Numbered from the stretch's first letter, positions 53,062-62,997 are shown. The stretch: DNA of 64,000 nucleotides from Anaerotignum propionicum (GCF_024461735.1 NZ_JANGAD010000010.1:1-64000), one strand, 5' to 3'. Program-made: numbers and translations. Notes: generated by a model not told the origin, from the sequence alone.

Positions 53062-53184
53062 ATGGCAGGACTTGCAAAAAACTTTCTTTTTATTATAACA
53101 AGAACAATAGCAAATCATTATTTTGAGCAAGAGCTCAGAATTTTACAGCGTTGCTGTTGCTGTTTATGCGAAAATCACATCTAA
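53062..53184 (+). CDS. Possible Cys-run leader ORF 5 (40 aa) upstream of a chemoreceptor
   Basis: The ORF begins MAGLAKNFLF and ends QRCCCCLCENHI, with four consecutive Cys codons at 53152-53163 and a fifth at 53167-53169. There is no good ribosome site, unlike leaders 1-4. AATAGGAG (53183-53190) just after the stop can pair with CTCCTATT (53266-53273), which is followed by a short T run. The Cys run arises from a TGCTGT tandem and may be chance; I list it because it matches the pattern of the other leaders. The rest up to 53461 contains a TCCGATAA word (53342-53349) like a motility-sigma -10, without a matching -35. Confidence 0.3.
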   Translation: MAGLAKNFLFIITRTIANHYFEQELRILQRCCCCLCENHI

Positions 53185-53461
53185 TAGGAGTATTTTTAGA
53201 TGAAGGAGGGGAAATAAGCATTTTTTAGAATAAGTTATTTAAGGTTTCATTTTACAGCAGTATTTCTCCTATTTTTCGTTTAAACAGTTTGTATTTGTGT
53301 AGGGCTGGGGACCTCTAAAGACCTACAAGAATAAAGATACTTCCGATAAAATAATTTTATGGTATTCCAAAAGACGAACCAAAAATATGACATATTATTT
53401 GGTACCGTTGGTAAGGCAGGAAATCAGAAAAAGACAGAAAAACAGAGAAAGAGGTAATGAT

Positions 53462-55615
53462 ATGAAATTTTTTACAAAAAGTATTGCAAGAAAAATGATT
53501 ATTACAACGCTTATTCCTTCACTGATTTTATTTTTGATTCTTATTTTTACTGTTTCTACTCGGTTAAAAAGTAGTATTAGCGAACAAACAAATCAGGTTG
53601 TAAAGGAAAGTTCCATCAGCGCATCATGGCAGGTTAGTCAGTATCTTTCATCCTATCAGTCCATTGCAAAAACAGCTTCCAATAGCACAATGTTTAAAAA
53701 TTTTATGCTAGAGGCAAAGGATGGAACAAAGATGTCTGATTTGCCCGATTACCCAGCGGTGTTAAATGAATTGAAAAAAATCGCAGGTGTTGATTCAATG
53801 AATATTCTTTCAGTGTGGTTGGGGGACCTTGACACCAGCCAGTGCATTGGCTCGGATAACTATGTGTCTGATGAAACTTGGGTGATTACACAACGTCCAT
53901 GGTTCATAAAAATGATGCAAAAGAAAGGGTTATCCTTGTCCGATCCTTATGTAGATTCAAGTACAGGTGAATTGGTGGTATCCGTTACAATTCCAGTTTA
54001 TGATAATGGTGAAATGGTTGGTGCCGTTGGCATAGATATTTTGCTTTCTCAGTTGAAATCAATTTTAAGCAGCTTGCGATTGGGGGATCATGGTTACTAT
54101 TGTTTTATAACAGAAAACAATGTGATTTTATACCATCCGAATCCGGAGCTTGTAATGAAATCTGTGGATGAGCTTGACGCTGATGATATTCAGAAAAATT
54201 TCATGAAAACTGTTTCTACTGATGTTGTGGAATATCAGTATAATGGTGAAGAACTAATCGGTTTTAATTCTTCCGTTGGCAATACTGGTTGGAAGGTGGT
54301 TTCTGCTATTTCAAAAGAAGAGGTAGATAGACCTTATGTTCAGATGAAGGCGTTAATGTATTCCATTTTAAGTATAGTTTTATTGGTACTTTGTGCGGTA
54401 ATTTATATCTCCTCAAAACGAATTGTGCTGCCCTTACGTAAATTGGCAGCAGCCTCAAATAAAATTGCAGCTGGCGATCTTGACATCGAGTTGGATATAA
54501 AGAGTAATGATGAAACGGCAATACTTACAGAGTCTTTTGACAAAACAGTGGTGCGTTTAAAAGGCTATATTGCTTACATAGATGAAATTGCCGAATTACT
54601 GAATCAAATAGGAACCGGAAACTTCAAGCTTGAGTTTAAACAAGACTATGATGGCGAGTTTGCAGCAATTAAAGAGGCTTTGATCTCAACCACAGAAATG
54701 ATGAGTGAGACCCTATCTCAAATAAATTTGGCGGCACAGCAGGTAGCTTCCGGTTCAGATCAAGTTTCCAGCGGCGCTCAGGCACTTTCTCAAGGAGCCA
54801 CAGAGCAGGCCAGCTCAATTGAAGAACTATCTGCAACCATTAACGATATCTCTACACAGATTATGAAGACAGCTGATAATGCCACAAAAGCAAGAGATAT
54901 TGCTTTAAAATCTTCCAATGCAACGTTGCGTGGACAAGAGCAAATGAAGCAAATGGTGGAGGCTATGGATGAAATCAGTCGTGCTTCTAATGAAATTGGA
55001 AAGATAATAAAAAATATCGATGACATTGCATTCCAAACAAACATATTAGCACTCAATGCTGCGGTGGAGGCGGCAAGAGCAGGCAATGCAGGAAGAGGAT
55101 TTGCAGTTGTTGCCGATGAAGTAAGAAATCTTGCAAGCAAATCTGCGGAAAGCGCAAAAAATACGTCTTCGCTGATTGAAAATGCATTACGCGCAATAGA
55201 GAAGGGAATTAAAATAGTTGAAATAACTGCAAATTCACTACAGGAGATTGTGCAAGGCGCTGAGCAATCTGCGGAGATTATTCAGTATATTTCTGACGCA
55301 AGCAATGAGCAGGCGAATTCAATAAATCAAGTTAATCTTGGGGTTGAGCAAATTTCAGCAGTTGTGCAGACCAATAGTGCAACAGCTGAAGAAGAGGCGG
55401 CTGCAAGTGAGGAATTATCAGCACAGGCACAATTGTTAAATGAGCTTTTATCAAGATTCTTGCTGGAATCAACAGAGTCTAGGTCTAATCATTTTTCTGA
55501 TGCAATGGGTACAGAGAACTTTGATGATCTGGAATATATAGACGAAAATTGGGTTGAAGAAAAGAACGATGACTCCCAAGACAATGAGGATGACGAAAAC
55601 GAAAACAAATACTAA
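53462..55615 (+). CDS. Methyl-accepting chemotaxis protein with dCache domain
   Basis: 717 residues. Membrane helix at about 12-32, extracellular dCache domain to about 295, second helix ([20 protein letters not shown]), HAMP, then the signalling domain with the conserved tip [31 protein letters not shown]. In the dCache part, Arg145, Trp147, Tyr163, Asp165 and Asp192 match the spacing I recall for the amino acid-binding motif of dCache_1 receptors, with Trp140 and Phe148 at two usual Tyr positions. An amino acid is therefore the likely attractant. The C-terminus is acidic and lacks a CheR-binding pentapeptide. ATG 53462 follows AGAAAGAGG. Confidence 0.94.
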   Translation: MKFFTKSIARKMIITTLIPSLILFLILIFTVSTRLKSSISEQTNQVVKESSISASWQVSQYLSSYQSIAKTASNSTMFKNFMLEAKDGTKMSDLPDYPAVLNELKKIAGVDSMNILSVWLGDLDTSQCIGSDNYVSDETWVITQRPWFIKMMQKKGLSLSDPYVDSSTGELVVSVTIPVYDNGEMVGAVGIDILLSQLKSILSSLRLGDHGYYCFITENNVILYHPNPELVMKSVDELDADDIQKNFMKTVSTDVVEYQYNGEELIGFNSSVGNTGWKVVSAISKEEVDRPYVQMKALMYSILSIVLLVLCAVIYISSKRIVLPLRKLAAASNKIAAGDLDIELDIKSNDETAILTESFDKTVVRLKGYIAYIDEIAELLNQIGTGNFKLEFKQDYDGEFAAIKEALISTTEMMSETLSQINLAAQQVASGSDQVSSGAQALSQGATEQASSIEELSATINDISTQIMKTADNATKARDIALKSSNATLRGQEQMKQMVEAMDEISRASNEIGKIIKNIDDIAFQTNILALNAAVEAARAGNAGRGFAVVADEVRNLASKSAESAKNTSSLIENALRAIEKGIKIVEITANSLQEIVQGAEQSAEIIQYISDASNEQANSINQVNLGVEQISAVVQTNSATAEEEAAASEELSAQAQLLNELLSRFLLESTESRSNHFSDAMGTENFDDLEYIDENWVEEKNDDSQDNEDDENENKY

Positions 55616-55671
55616 GAAGTATTTTGTTCATCTTTTTAACATTAACAAACTGAGAAGTTAATATATTTATT

Positions 55672-55716
55672 AAAAAACCTCCGAGCCTTGAATCCTAAAG
55701 CCCTTGGAGGTTTTTT
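55672..55716 (+). terminator. Terminator of the chemoreceptor gene
   Basis: AAAAAACCTCC (55672-55682) pairs with GGAGGTTTTTT (55706-55716). Symmetric A/T flanks would also allow function on the other strand. Confidence 0.85.
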
Positions 55717-55998
55717 AATAGAGGGATATGTGTATGTAAAAAGTAAAGATGCTTCGCAAAGAAGTGTGAAGGTGGTGCTTTTACATTGTTGATGTTGAGT
55801 GATTGAGCATAGTTTATTCTATAATAAAATAATTGTGTTTTGCTTGTGTATATAAGATGAAAAAAAATGATAAAATAGAAATTATGATGGTTTTATTCAA
55901 CAGAAGTTTAAATCGTATTTAGGTTAACCTGAAAATTTTGAATACCTTCAAATAATTTTTAGGATTCATGCTATCTTATAAAAACAATGAAAAAACTA

Positions 55999-56026
55999 TT
56001 GACTTTTACCGACTGCATGCTATAAT
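55999..56026 (+). promoter_or_regulatory. Promoter of the T-box leader
   Basis: TTGACT (55999-56004), 16 nt, TATAAT (56021-56026) with TG before the -10. Confidence 0.8.
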
Positions 56027-56034
56027 TACAGTAT

Positions 56035-56307
56035 CTAAAATGAAACCGATGATTAAGAGAAGTAGCCTTTTTATCCGCTTTAAGAGAGTTGCAGATGGTG
56101 AAATTGCAGCAGTGGGATGCTAGGTGAATGGACTTATGAGGGCGGGCGAAAGCTTCGGCAAGTAGTACCCGACGGGATCCGTACCCGTTATCCAGATGGG
56201 CTGTATTTTTGTACAGTGAGCGAGTGGACGATTTTTCGTCAATTTGGGTGGTATCGCAGGATTTTGTAAGTCTTGTCCCATGTATTATGGGATAGGACTT
56301 TTTTTTT
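56035..56307 (+). ncRNA. T-box riboswitch, probable tryptophan specifier
   Basis: The T-box core GGGTGGTATCGC is at about 56246-56257. The terminator is 56269-56299 (AGTCTTGTCCCAT with ATGGGATAGGACT, wobbles included) followed by T8. Stem I contains the AGAGAG...GATGGTGAAATTGCAGC apical region, and the specifier position reads GAA-TGG-A (TGG at 56129-56131), i.e. tryptophan. Uncharged tRNA binding would stabilise the antiterminator and allow expression of the importer downstream. One caveat: the UGGN bulge has U, which pairs best with an A discriminator base, whereas bacterial tRNA-Trp usually has G, so a G-U pair would be needed. Confidence 0.9.
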
Positions 56308-56387
56308 ATTAAAAAATGCCTGCCTTGAAGGTTACATAGTTTAGATTAGACGAGATTAGATTGAAATTAGACATGAAGAGGGAGTGT

Positions 56388-57389
56388 ATGAGTATGAAAA
56401 AATTTTTAGCATTCACAATGGCAACAGTAATGAGTTTGGTGGCACTTTCTGGTTGCGGAAGCAACAGTAGTTCTCAACCCGGTAAAGATAGTGCAAGTGG
56501 CAATGTCCCCGTTATCGGTATTTCACAGTATGGACAGCATGCTTCGTTAGATAACTGTAGAGAAGGTTTTCTACAAGGTCTTGAGGAAAGTGGTTTGGTA
56601 GAGGGGAAAGATTTTACTGTTGATTATCAAAATGCAGGCTTTGACGATAATATTACAACACAAATTGCTCAGAATTTTTCAGCAAATAATGTAGCTTTAA
56701 TGTGTGCAATTGCAACACCGTCAGCAACTGCTTGTTTTGCAGCAGCAGAAGATAAAAATATTCCTGTTATCTTTACAGCAATTACAGATCCTGTAAAAGC
56801 GAAATTAGATAAAGGAAATATTACCGGAACAAGCGATAAGCTTCCGATTGAGGCTCAGCTTGAACTGATTCGAACACTCCAGCCTGATGCAAAAACAATT
56901 GGCATTCTTTATACAACAAGCGAGCCAAATTCTGTATCAGCAATTGCAGAGTATCAGGAAAAAGGTTCTTCTTATGGATTTACCATTGAAACCATTGGTG
57001 TTACGCAGCAGGCAGAGGTTTTACAGGCCGCTGACAATATGATTGCCAAGGGTGTGGATTGTATTTCGAATTTGACAGATAATAATGTGGTAGGCGTGTT
57101 ACCTTCTATTTTAGAAAAAACAAACGAAGCAGGTATTCCTGTTTATGGTAGCGAAATTGAGCAGGTAAAAATAGGCTGTGTGGCTTCCGCCGGAATTGAT
57201 TATGTTTTGTTAGGAAAACAGACAGGGGCAATGGCGGCGAAAATTTTAAAAGGTGAAGCCAAAGCTGAAGAAATGCCTTACGAAACAATCACAAGCTTTG
57301 ACACTTATATTAACTCTAAGGCTTTGGCAAATATGGGTATCAAAATCCCCGCTGACATTGCAGAGAAGGCAATTGAAGCTGCAAACTAA
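56388..57389 (+). CDS. TrpX-type ABC transporter substrate-binding lipoprotein
   Basis: About 331-333 residues. The signal ends in LSGC (lipidated Cys21 counted from MKKF). The mature part belongs to the ABC_sub_bind family (VIGISQYGQHASLDNCREGFLQGLEESG, YQNAGFDDNITTQIAQNFSANNV, AITDPVKAKL). In Firmicutes these systems with T-boxes are predicted tryptophan/tyrosine importers (TrpXYZ). The ribosome site AGAGGGAG is 3 nt from the ATG at 56388 and 9 nt from the ATG at 56394; the latter may be the true start. Confidence 0.9.
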   Translation: MSMKKFLAFTMATVMSLVALSGCGSNSSSQPGKDSASGNVPVIGISQYGQHASLDNCREGFLQGLEESGLVEGKDFTVDYQNAGFDDNITTQIAQNFSANNVALMCAIATPSATACFAAAEDKNIPVIFTAITDPVKAKLDKGNITGTSDKLPIEAQLELIRTLQPDAKTIGILYTTSEPNSVSAIAEYQEKGSSYGFTIETIGVTQQAEVLQAADNMIAKGVDCISNLTDNNVVGVLPSILEKTNEAGIPVYGSEIEQVKIGCVASAGIDYVLLGKQTGAMAAKILKGEAKAEEMPYETITSFDTYINSKALANMGIKIPADIAEKAIEAAN

Positions 57390-57433
57390 CCCTTATTTCT
57401 AATGGGTCAAGGTGATAGAAAGAGGTTTATAAA

Positions 57434-58324
57434 ATGGTTTTTGTTGATTTGTTGATTAGTACACTGACACAGGGTTTTATTTATGCATTGTTATCTTATG
57501 GTGTTTTTATTACCTATAAAATATTGGATTTTCCTGACTTAACTGTGGATGGCAGCTTCCCTTTGGGAGCGGCTATCACAGGGGTGCTTTTGATTCATGG
57601 TGTAAATCCTTTTTTAGTACTTTTAATCTCTGCGGGTATTGGAGCGATGGCAGGTTTTATTACTGGATATATCCATGTTAGATTGGGTGTTAGAGATTTG
57701 CTGGCTGGGATTATAACAATGACAGCCTTATTCTCCATTAATTTACAGATTGCCGGTTCAAATCTTGCAGTTGGTCGGGATATTGATACGATTTTCAATG
57801 CAGCTCCCATCATGGCATTGCTAGGTTCTATGCCGTTAATGATGCGTAAATTTATTGTTTCTTTGGTGTTAGCTTTAGTTGTGAAGCTTCTTTTGGATTT
57901 ATATCTAAAGACAAAGAGCGGATTGCTTTTACGTGCAGTGGGAGATAACAGTACTTTGGTCACTACTTTAGCAAAGGATAAAGGCACAACAAAAATTTTA
58001 GGACTTGTGATTGCAAATGCACTGGTTGCCCTTTGTGGTAGTGTGGTTTGCCAAGAACAAAGATCATTCTCCAGCACAATGGGAACAGGGCAGGTTGTAT
58101 TTGGCCTAGCGACTGTTATCATTGGTACCACTTTGTTTCGTCGTTTCGGTTTTGTGAAGGGAACAACAGCAGTTTTGACAGGCAGTATTTTTTACAAAAT
58201 TTGCATTCAAGTCGCAATAAGCATGGGGCTTCCTGCAAATCTTTTGAAATTGGCAATGGCTGTGCTGTTCTTAGTTATTCTGGTTTTGGGCGACAGAAAG
58301 AAAGGCGGTGCAGAACATGCTTGA
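57434..58324 (+). CDS. TrpY-type ABC transporter permease
   Basis: 296 residues with about eight hydrophobic segments and the motifs FPDLTVDGSFPLGAAITG and AVGDNSTLVTTLAKDKGTTKILGLVIANALVAL, typical of this permease family (BPD_transp_2-like). It lies 44 nt after the binding protein and overlaps the ATPase gene by 8 nt. Confidence 0.92.
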   Translation: MVFVDLLISTLTQGFIYALLSYGVFITYKILDFPDLTVDGSFPLGAAITGVLLIHGVNPFLVLLISAGIGAMAGFITGYIHVRLGVRDLLAGIITMTALFSINLQIAGSNLAVGRDIDTIFNAAPIMALLGSMPLMMRKFIVSLVLALVVKLLLDLYLKTKSGLLLRAVGDNSTLVTTLAKDKGTTKILGLVIANALVALCGSVVCQEQRSFSSTMGTGQVVFGLATVIIGTTLFRRFGFVKGTTAVLTGSIFYKICIQVAISMGLPANLLKLAMAVLFLVILVLGDRKKGGAEHA

Positions 58325-59090
58325 GTTGAAAAATATCACGAAAATTTATAATCCCGGTCAAGTTACTGAAATGTGCTTATTTGATAAGTTTAATCTTACT
58401 GTGGGCGATGGGCAATTTGTTTCTATTGTAGGAAGCAACGGCAGCGGAAAAACCTCAATGCTGAATATTATTTGTGGCAGTATTCCCATTGAAGGCGGGG
58501 AGGTACTGGTGGGAGGAAAAGATATTGCTAAGATGAAGGATTTTCAGCGCTATCGTTCCATCGGTCGTGTGTATCAGAACCCATCAGTGGGTACTTGCCC
58601 GAACTTAACTATGCTGGAGAATATGTCATTGGCGGATAATAAAGGGAAAATATTTGGGCTATCTTTTGGAATTAATAAAGCAAGAGAAAATTTTTACAAA
58701 GAACAGCTCTCTATTTTAGGCCTTGGTTTAGAGAATAAAATGGATGTAAAAGTTGGAGCTCTCTCCGGTGGACAACGACAGGCCGCTGCTTTGATTATGT
58801 CAACATTAACCCCCATTGAATTTTTAATTCTGGATGAACATACAGCCGCATTAGATCCTAAGACGGCAGAAATCATTATGGATTTAACGGCGAAGGTGGT
58901 AAAAGAAAAAAAGTTGACTGCCATGATGGTTACGCATAACTTACGTTACGCTGTTGAGTATGGAAATCGCCTGATTATGATGGATAAGGGCGGTATGGTT
59001 ATGGATCTAATGGAGGAAGAAAAGAACAAGCTAAAAGTTCAGGATATTTTGGATGTGTTTACTTCAATTAGTATTGAGTGCGGCAATTAA
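58317..59090 (+). CDS. TrpZ-type ABC transporter ATP-binding protein
   Basis: 257 residues. Walker A GSNGSGKTS (39-47), signature LSGGQRQA, Walker B FLILDEHTAALD. The ATG at 58317 has AAAGGCGG 8 nt upstream, inside the permease gene. Third gene of the T-box-controlled importer. Confidence 0.93.
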   Translation: MLELKNITKIYNPGQVTEMCLFDKFNLTVGDGQFVSIVGSNGSGKTSMLNIICGSIPIEGGEVLVGGKDIAKMKDFQRYRSIGRVYQNPSVGTCPNLTMLENMSLADNKGKIFGLSFGINKARENFYKEQLSILGLGLENKMDVKVGALSGGQRQAAALIMSTLTPIEFLILDEHTAALDPKTAEIIMDLTAKVVKEKKLTAMMVTHNLRYAVEYGNRLIMMDKGGMVMDLMEEEKNKLKVQDILDVFTSISIECGN

Positions 59091-59106
59091 GCCGCACTTT
59101 TCTTTT
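59077..59106 (+). terminator. Terminator of the TrpXYZ operon
   Basis: AGTGCGGC/GCCGCACT 8-bp stem around a 6-nt loop that contains the ATPase stop codon, followed by T-rich DNA. Confidence 0.88.
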
Positions 59107-59263
59107 AAGGAAAAATAGAGACATTTTCAAAAGCATTTATATATTAACCAGCGAGCTGATTTAAATTGATGTTGGGGGCAATCAGACTTTTGAGGATAAA
59201 ATTCTTAAATCAGAATGTGCAGAATTATTCCCCACTTTTATTTGCCTTAGCAGATTTAGTATC

Positions 59264-59296
59264 ATAAAAAAATGACAACCACTTTTCGTGGTTGTC
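59264..59296 (-). terminator. Terminator of the ybaK-rrf2 operon
   Basis: GACAACCAC (59274-59282)/GTGGTTGTC (59288-59296), 9 bp; on the minus strand T6 follows. The rest of 59107-59368 shows nothing notable. Confidence 0.8.
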
Positions 59297-59368
59297 GAGA
59301 TTGTTATAAAGATTACTAAGCATTGAAACCATTCAGAACCTCAGCATATAGTTTCGTGTTAAATGTGC

Positions 59369-59806
59369 CTATAAGTGGGTTTTTCGCTTTCCTGCCTCTT
59401 TTTCAAGATATTCCTGAGCCATACTATCTAAGGTTGTATTATCCACCACCTCGTCTAAAGCATCCTTCATTCGTCTCCATAAAGATAGGGAAACGCAGTT
59501 GTCTGAATTTGGGCAGGTAGGGGAATCAACGCAAGCCACAGGAGAAAGGGACCCTTCTAAAACTTGCAAAATCTCGCCTACTGAAATTTCTTTGGGGTTT
59601 CTTGAAAGGGTATATCCCCCTTGTGCACCACGAAAGCTTTTTACCAAATCCGCCTTTGTTAGGGGATTGATGATTTGCTCCAAATATTTTTCTGAAATTT
59701 CTTGTTCTTTTGCAATGGTTTTTAAAGAAAGCGTTCCTTTTTCGTAATTAATTGCCAAAGAGAGCATTAAACGAATTCCGTAACGCCCTTTGGTTGAAAT
59801 TTTCAT
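59369..59806 (-). CDS. Rrf2-family regulator, IscR-like
   Basis: 145 residues. MKISTKGRYGIRLMLSLA and the winged helix with LKTIAKEQEISEKYLEQIINPL. Cys92, Cys98 and Cys104 occupy the same residue numbers and C-x5-C-x5-C spacing as the 2Fe-2S ligands of E. coli IscR, so it very probably binds an Fe-S cluster. The ATG at 59806 has AGAGGTGT upstream; the longer frame overlaps ybaK. No isc or suf genes are near, and it is cotranscribed with ybaK. Confidence 0.92.
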   Translation of the reverse strand: MKISTKGRYGIRLMLSLAINYEKGTLSLKTIAKEQEISEKYLEQIINPLTKADLVKSFRGAQGGYTLSRNPKEISVGEILQVLEGSLSPVACVDSPTCPNSDNCVSLSLWRRMKDALDEVVDNTTLDSMAQEYLEKEAGKRKTHL

Positions 59807-59816
59807 GAATACACCT

Positions 59817-60293
59817 CTATTCTTCTTCCCAACCTTTGCAGATATCAACCCAGTCCACACATTTTCCGAAATGAAATAATTCATCACAAGTAAATTCAAT
59901 GGCGGAGTTACTGCTGCCGGCGGCGGGAAAAACTGTTTCAAAACGTTTCATTGAGATATCTGCATAGGCCTTAGTGCCTTGGGGCAGAGCAAAAGGGCAA
60001 ACACCACCTACAGCATGTCCAGTGGCTTCTAAGGTTTCTTCGGGTGATAACATTTTGGCCTTTAATCCAAAGCTATCCTTAAATTTTCTATTATCAATTT
60101 TGGCATCGCCTGCAACAGCAACGACGATAGGGCCATCTTTTGACATTAAACATAGTGTTTTGGATATACGTGCGGGGATTACTCCAGCCGCCTGCGCCGC
60201 CAAATCAACGGTGGCACTGGAAGTTTCAAATACCAGAATTTCTTTAGGGCAGTTCAGTTCTTGTAAGTATGCCCGAACTTTTTCAATTGACAT
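59817..60293 (-). CDS. ybaK: YbaK/EbsC-family aminoacyl-tRNA deacylase
   Basis: 158 residues, normal length. The family pattern KTLCLMSKDGPIVVAVAGDAKID and GHAVGGVCPFALP contains the conserved lysine and GxxP-type loop. YbaK removes cysteine mischarged on tRNA-Pro; relatives act on other pairs. It lies 10 nt upstream of the IscR-like gene. A link to cysteine is suggestive in this window, but the exact substrate is not visible. Confidence 0.9.
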   Translation of the reverse strand: MSIEKVRAYLQELNCPKEILVFETSSATVDLAAQAAGVIPARISKTLCLMSKDGPIVVAVAGDAKIDNRKFKDSFGLKAKMLSPEETLEATGHAVGGVCPFALPQGTKAYADISMKRFETVFPAAGSSNSAIEFTCDELFHFGKCVDWVDICKGWEEE

Positions 60294-60617
60294 GATAGGT
60301 CCAGCTCCTTTTTAAGGAAATTATAAATTTTTACATTTTTTTAAATCATAGCAGAAAAAAGGGGATTGTGCAAGGTGCTGAGGGAATAAAGCCCTTGTTG
60401 ATAAAAAAATGCAGTAAATCAGTCTATATTTGATAAAATAGAAACTAATTTTTTTTAGTAATAAGTAGAAGTCATTCTTGTTTAATTTTGGCATTTATTC
60501 AGCATAGTACTGTTTTAAGAAAGCAGGTATGAATGGTTAAACAATTTTACAGTTGGATCTGAAAAATCTTTTATTGTTTAAATACTTGGAAAAAAGTAAC
60601 GGGTTTTCTCCCTTGCC

Positions 60618-60646
60618 TTGACGAGTTATAAGCAAAATGCTATACT
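60618..60646 (+). promoter_or_regulatory. Promoter of the Dlt-like operon
   Basis: TTGACG (60618-60623), 17 nt, TATACT (60641-60646) with TG before it. Preceded by 320 nt of AT-rich DNA in which I see only the divergent region upstream of ybaK. Confidence 0.72.
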
Positions 60647-60707
60647 CAAAATCGAGTTATTCCTATTAGATAATAAGGAACAAACTGTAACGGATCGAGG
60701 AGAAAAT

Positions 60708-62225
60708 ATGATACGTAACATTTTAGAATATTTAGAAGCAACAACCAAAAAATTTCCTGAAAAAATAGCCTTTGCTGGAAAAGAGGAAGCTCTTAGCTTT
60801 CAGGAGCTTTTAGCTCTAAGCAAAAGAGTCGGAACATTTTTATTAAGGTACGGAAAAAGGAATGCTCCAGTGGCGATTATGATGGAAAAGACACCAAAGT
60901 CTGTGGCGGCTTTTTTGGGCTGTGTTTTTAGTGGGAATTTTTATACTCCCATTGATTCCACAATGCCTAAGGAACGTATTTTATCCATTTTTCAAACTTT
61001 ACAGCCCCAAGTGCTTTTAATTGATGAAAAAAGCAAAAAGGCGGCAGAGTATTTGGAATATGCAGGTGAAACAGTGGTGTTTGAAGAAATAGCTAATACA
61101 GAGGTGGAAGAAGAAGCATTGGATAAGATTCGCAAATCTGCCATAGATGCTGACCCCCTGTATGCTTTATTTACCTCTGGCTCAACAGGGGTACCCAAAG
61201 GCGTTATTATTACCCACCATTCCGTTGTCAACCTGACAGAATGGTATACGGAGACCTTTAATATTACCGAAAAAGAAACCATTGGAAATCAGGCGCCCTT
61301 TTACTTTGATTCTTCTGTGAAAGATATTTATGCTGTTTTAAAAACAGGGGCGACCATGGAAATCATTCCGAAGCAGTTATTTTCTTTCCCAATAAAACTC
61401 ATGGAGTATGTGGGAGAAAAGAATATAAATTATGTGGATTGGGTGCCTTCTGCTTTTTGTATTGTAGCAAATACGGGAACGCTGGAGAAAATTGCACCAC
61501 AGTGTTTGAAGAAAATTGCTTTTTGCGGAGAAATTATGCCTACGAAGCAGTATAATATGTGGAGGAAAAAATATCCCAATGCAGTATTTGCCAATATTTA
61601 TGGCCCTACTGAGGCAACGGTGGATTGCACTTATTATATTGTAGATAGAGAATTTGAAGATGACGAGCCTTTACCCATTGGATACCCTTGCAGAAATACA
61701 GATATCTTTATTCTAAATGGTGACCGATTGGCAAAGGAAGGGGAAACAGGTGAGCTTTGTATTCGGGGCAGATGTCTTGCACCGGGATATTATAATAATT
61801 CTGAAAAGACAGATGAAGCTTTTATTCAAAACCCCTTAAATCCCCACTACCCGGAGAAAATTTATAAAACCGGTGATGTGGCAAAGTATAATGAATATGG
61901 CGAAATTATTTTTTTGGCGAGAAAAGACCATCAAATAAAGCATATGGGTCATCGCATCGAGCTGGGAGAGATTGAAGCGGCAGTGAATTCCATCGATTTG
62001 GTTGAAAACGGTGCTTGCATATATGATAGCAAAACTCAAAAAATCGTACTGTTTTATTGCGGCAGTGAGGCAACACAAAGCTATATTCTAAAAAGGCTAA
62101 GGGATAAAGTGCCAAAGTACATGTTTCCCAATGTGATGCACCAGCTAGAGGAGATGCCCCATACTTTAAACGGAAAAATAGACAGGCTTCGCCTAAAGGA
62201 GTATTATGATAGAAAAATTGATTGA
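60708..62225 (+). CDS. DltA-like / NRPS adenylation-domain AMP ligase
   Basis: 505 residues, DltA length. Core motifs LFTSGSTGVPKG (154-165), NIYGPTEATVDCTYY, YKTGDVAKY and the C-terminal lysine in LNGKIDRLRLKEY (about 493) are intact. It activates an amino acid or small acid as adenylate and loads it on the carrier protein encoded two genes downstream. The ATG at 60708 has CGAGGAG 6-7 nt upstream; the longer frame includes the promoter. In the specificity region the segment FYFDSSVKDIYAVL resembles DltA, so D-alanine is possible but not certain. Confidence 0.88.
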   Translation: MIRNILEYLEATTKKFPEKIAFAGKEEALSFQELLALSKRVGTFLLRYGKRNAPVAIMMEKTPKSVAAFLGCVFSGNFYTPIDSTMPKERILSIFQTLQPQVLLIDEKSKKAAEYLEYAGETVVFEEIANTEVEEEALDKIRKSAIDADPLYALFTSGSTGVPKGVIITHHSVVNLTEWYTETFNITEKETIGNQAPFYFDSSVKDIYAVLKTGATMEIIPKQLFSFPIKLMEYVGEKNINYVDWVPSAFCIVANTGTLEKIAPQCLKKIAFCGEIMPTKQYNMWRKKYPNAVFANIYGPTEATVDCTYYIVDREFEDDEPLPIGYPCRNTDIFILNGDRLAKEGETGELCIRGRCLAPGYYNNSEKTDEAFIQNPLNPHYPEKIYKTGDVAKYNEYGEIIFLARKDHQIKHMGHRIELGEIEAAVNSIDLVENGACIYDSKTQKIVLFYCGSEATQSYILKRLRDKVPKYMFPNVMHQLEEMPHTLNGKIDRLRLKEYYDRKID

Positions 62226-62997
62226 TGGCTGGGCTTTTTGGCAGGAAATTGCTAAGAGACTTTCAAAGGGACAGAGAACAAACTTCTTCTTTTCTGAGGA
62301 TGAGGTACTTCTGCTAGTGCAACAAGAGAAACTCAGTCGTTTTGATTTTGCTGATAGTGCTTACTTTTTTCTACAAGAAGATAAATTTTACCGCCTTTTT
62401 TATTTTTTGGATAAGGAAAATAGTCCTGAGGTATTGCCTGCTGTTGATGAACCGATTATACTGGAAGAAGTGCTTTTGGCAAACAAGGAACGGGTTCCCT
62501 CTCAAGGAGATTGGGAAAAAGTTGGTTTTCAAACGTATTTAGAACGAAAACGGATGTATTTCATGTCCAAAAACGTTATATCGGAAGAAAGGAAAATAAC
62601 CTTTGCTACAGAAAATTTGATGGAGGATATTTTTCAACTGATGCTTGAAAGTTTTGAGCCTTTTTCTTCTGCACTGCCCACAAAGGGGGCACTCCTAACA
62701 GACATCTTAAATCAGAGAGTATTGGTGTCACTACAAAACCAAAAGCTACTGGGTTTTTTGCATTTTGGAGAGATGAAGCAGGGGAGTATGCTCTGGCATA
62801 TTGCAGTGAAGCCCGAAGCAAGGGGCTTAGGTGTTGGAGAGGGGCTTGTGCGGGATTGGTTTTTTGTACAGAAGGATATTTCTAAGAAGTTTTTCCTTTG
62901 GGTAAGAACGGACAACCTTTCCGCTTTACGAATGTATGATAAGTTCGGGTTTTTGCCTGATGGCAGGGTAGCACCCGTAATGATAAAAACCACATAA
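62206..62997 (+). CDS. GNAT-family N-acetyltransferase with N-terminal extension
   Basis: 263 residues. The C-terminal 130 residues form the GNAT domain, with the CoA loop AVKPEARGLGVGEGLV and the final NLSALRMYDKFGFLPDG. The first 120 residues form a second, degenerate acetyltransferase-like or unrelated domain (FFFSEDEVLLLVQQEKLSRFDF). It overlaps the AMP ligase gene by 20 nt and precedes the carrier protein, so it belongs to the acylation pathway. Its place between DltA-like and carrier genes is not that of classical dltABCD. Confidence 0.85.
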   Translation: MIEKLIDGWAFWQEIAKRLSKGQRTNFFFSEDEVLLLVQQEKLSRFDFADSAYFFLQEDKFYRLFYFLDKENSPEVLPAVDEPIILEEVLLANKERVPSQGDWEKVGFQTYLERKRMYFMSKNVISEERKITFATENLMEDIFQLMLESFEPFSSALPTKGALLTDILNQRVLVSLQNQKLLGFLHFGEMKQGSMLWHIAVKPEARGLGVGEGLVRDWFFVQKDISKKFFLWVRTDNLSALRMYDKFGFLPDGRVAPVMIKTT

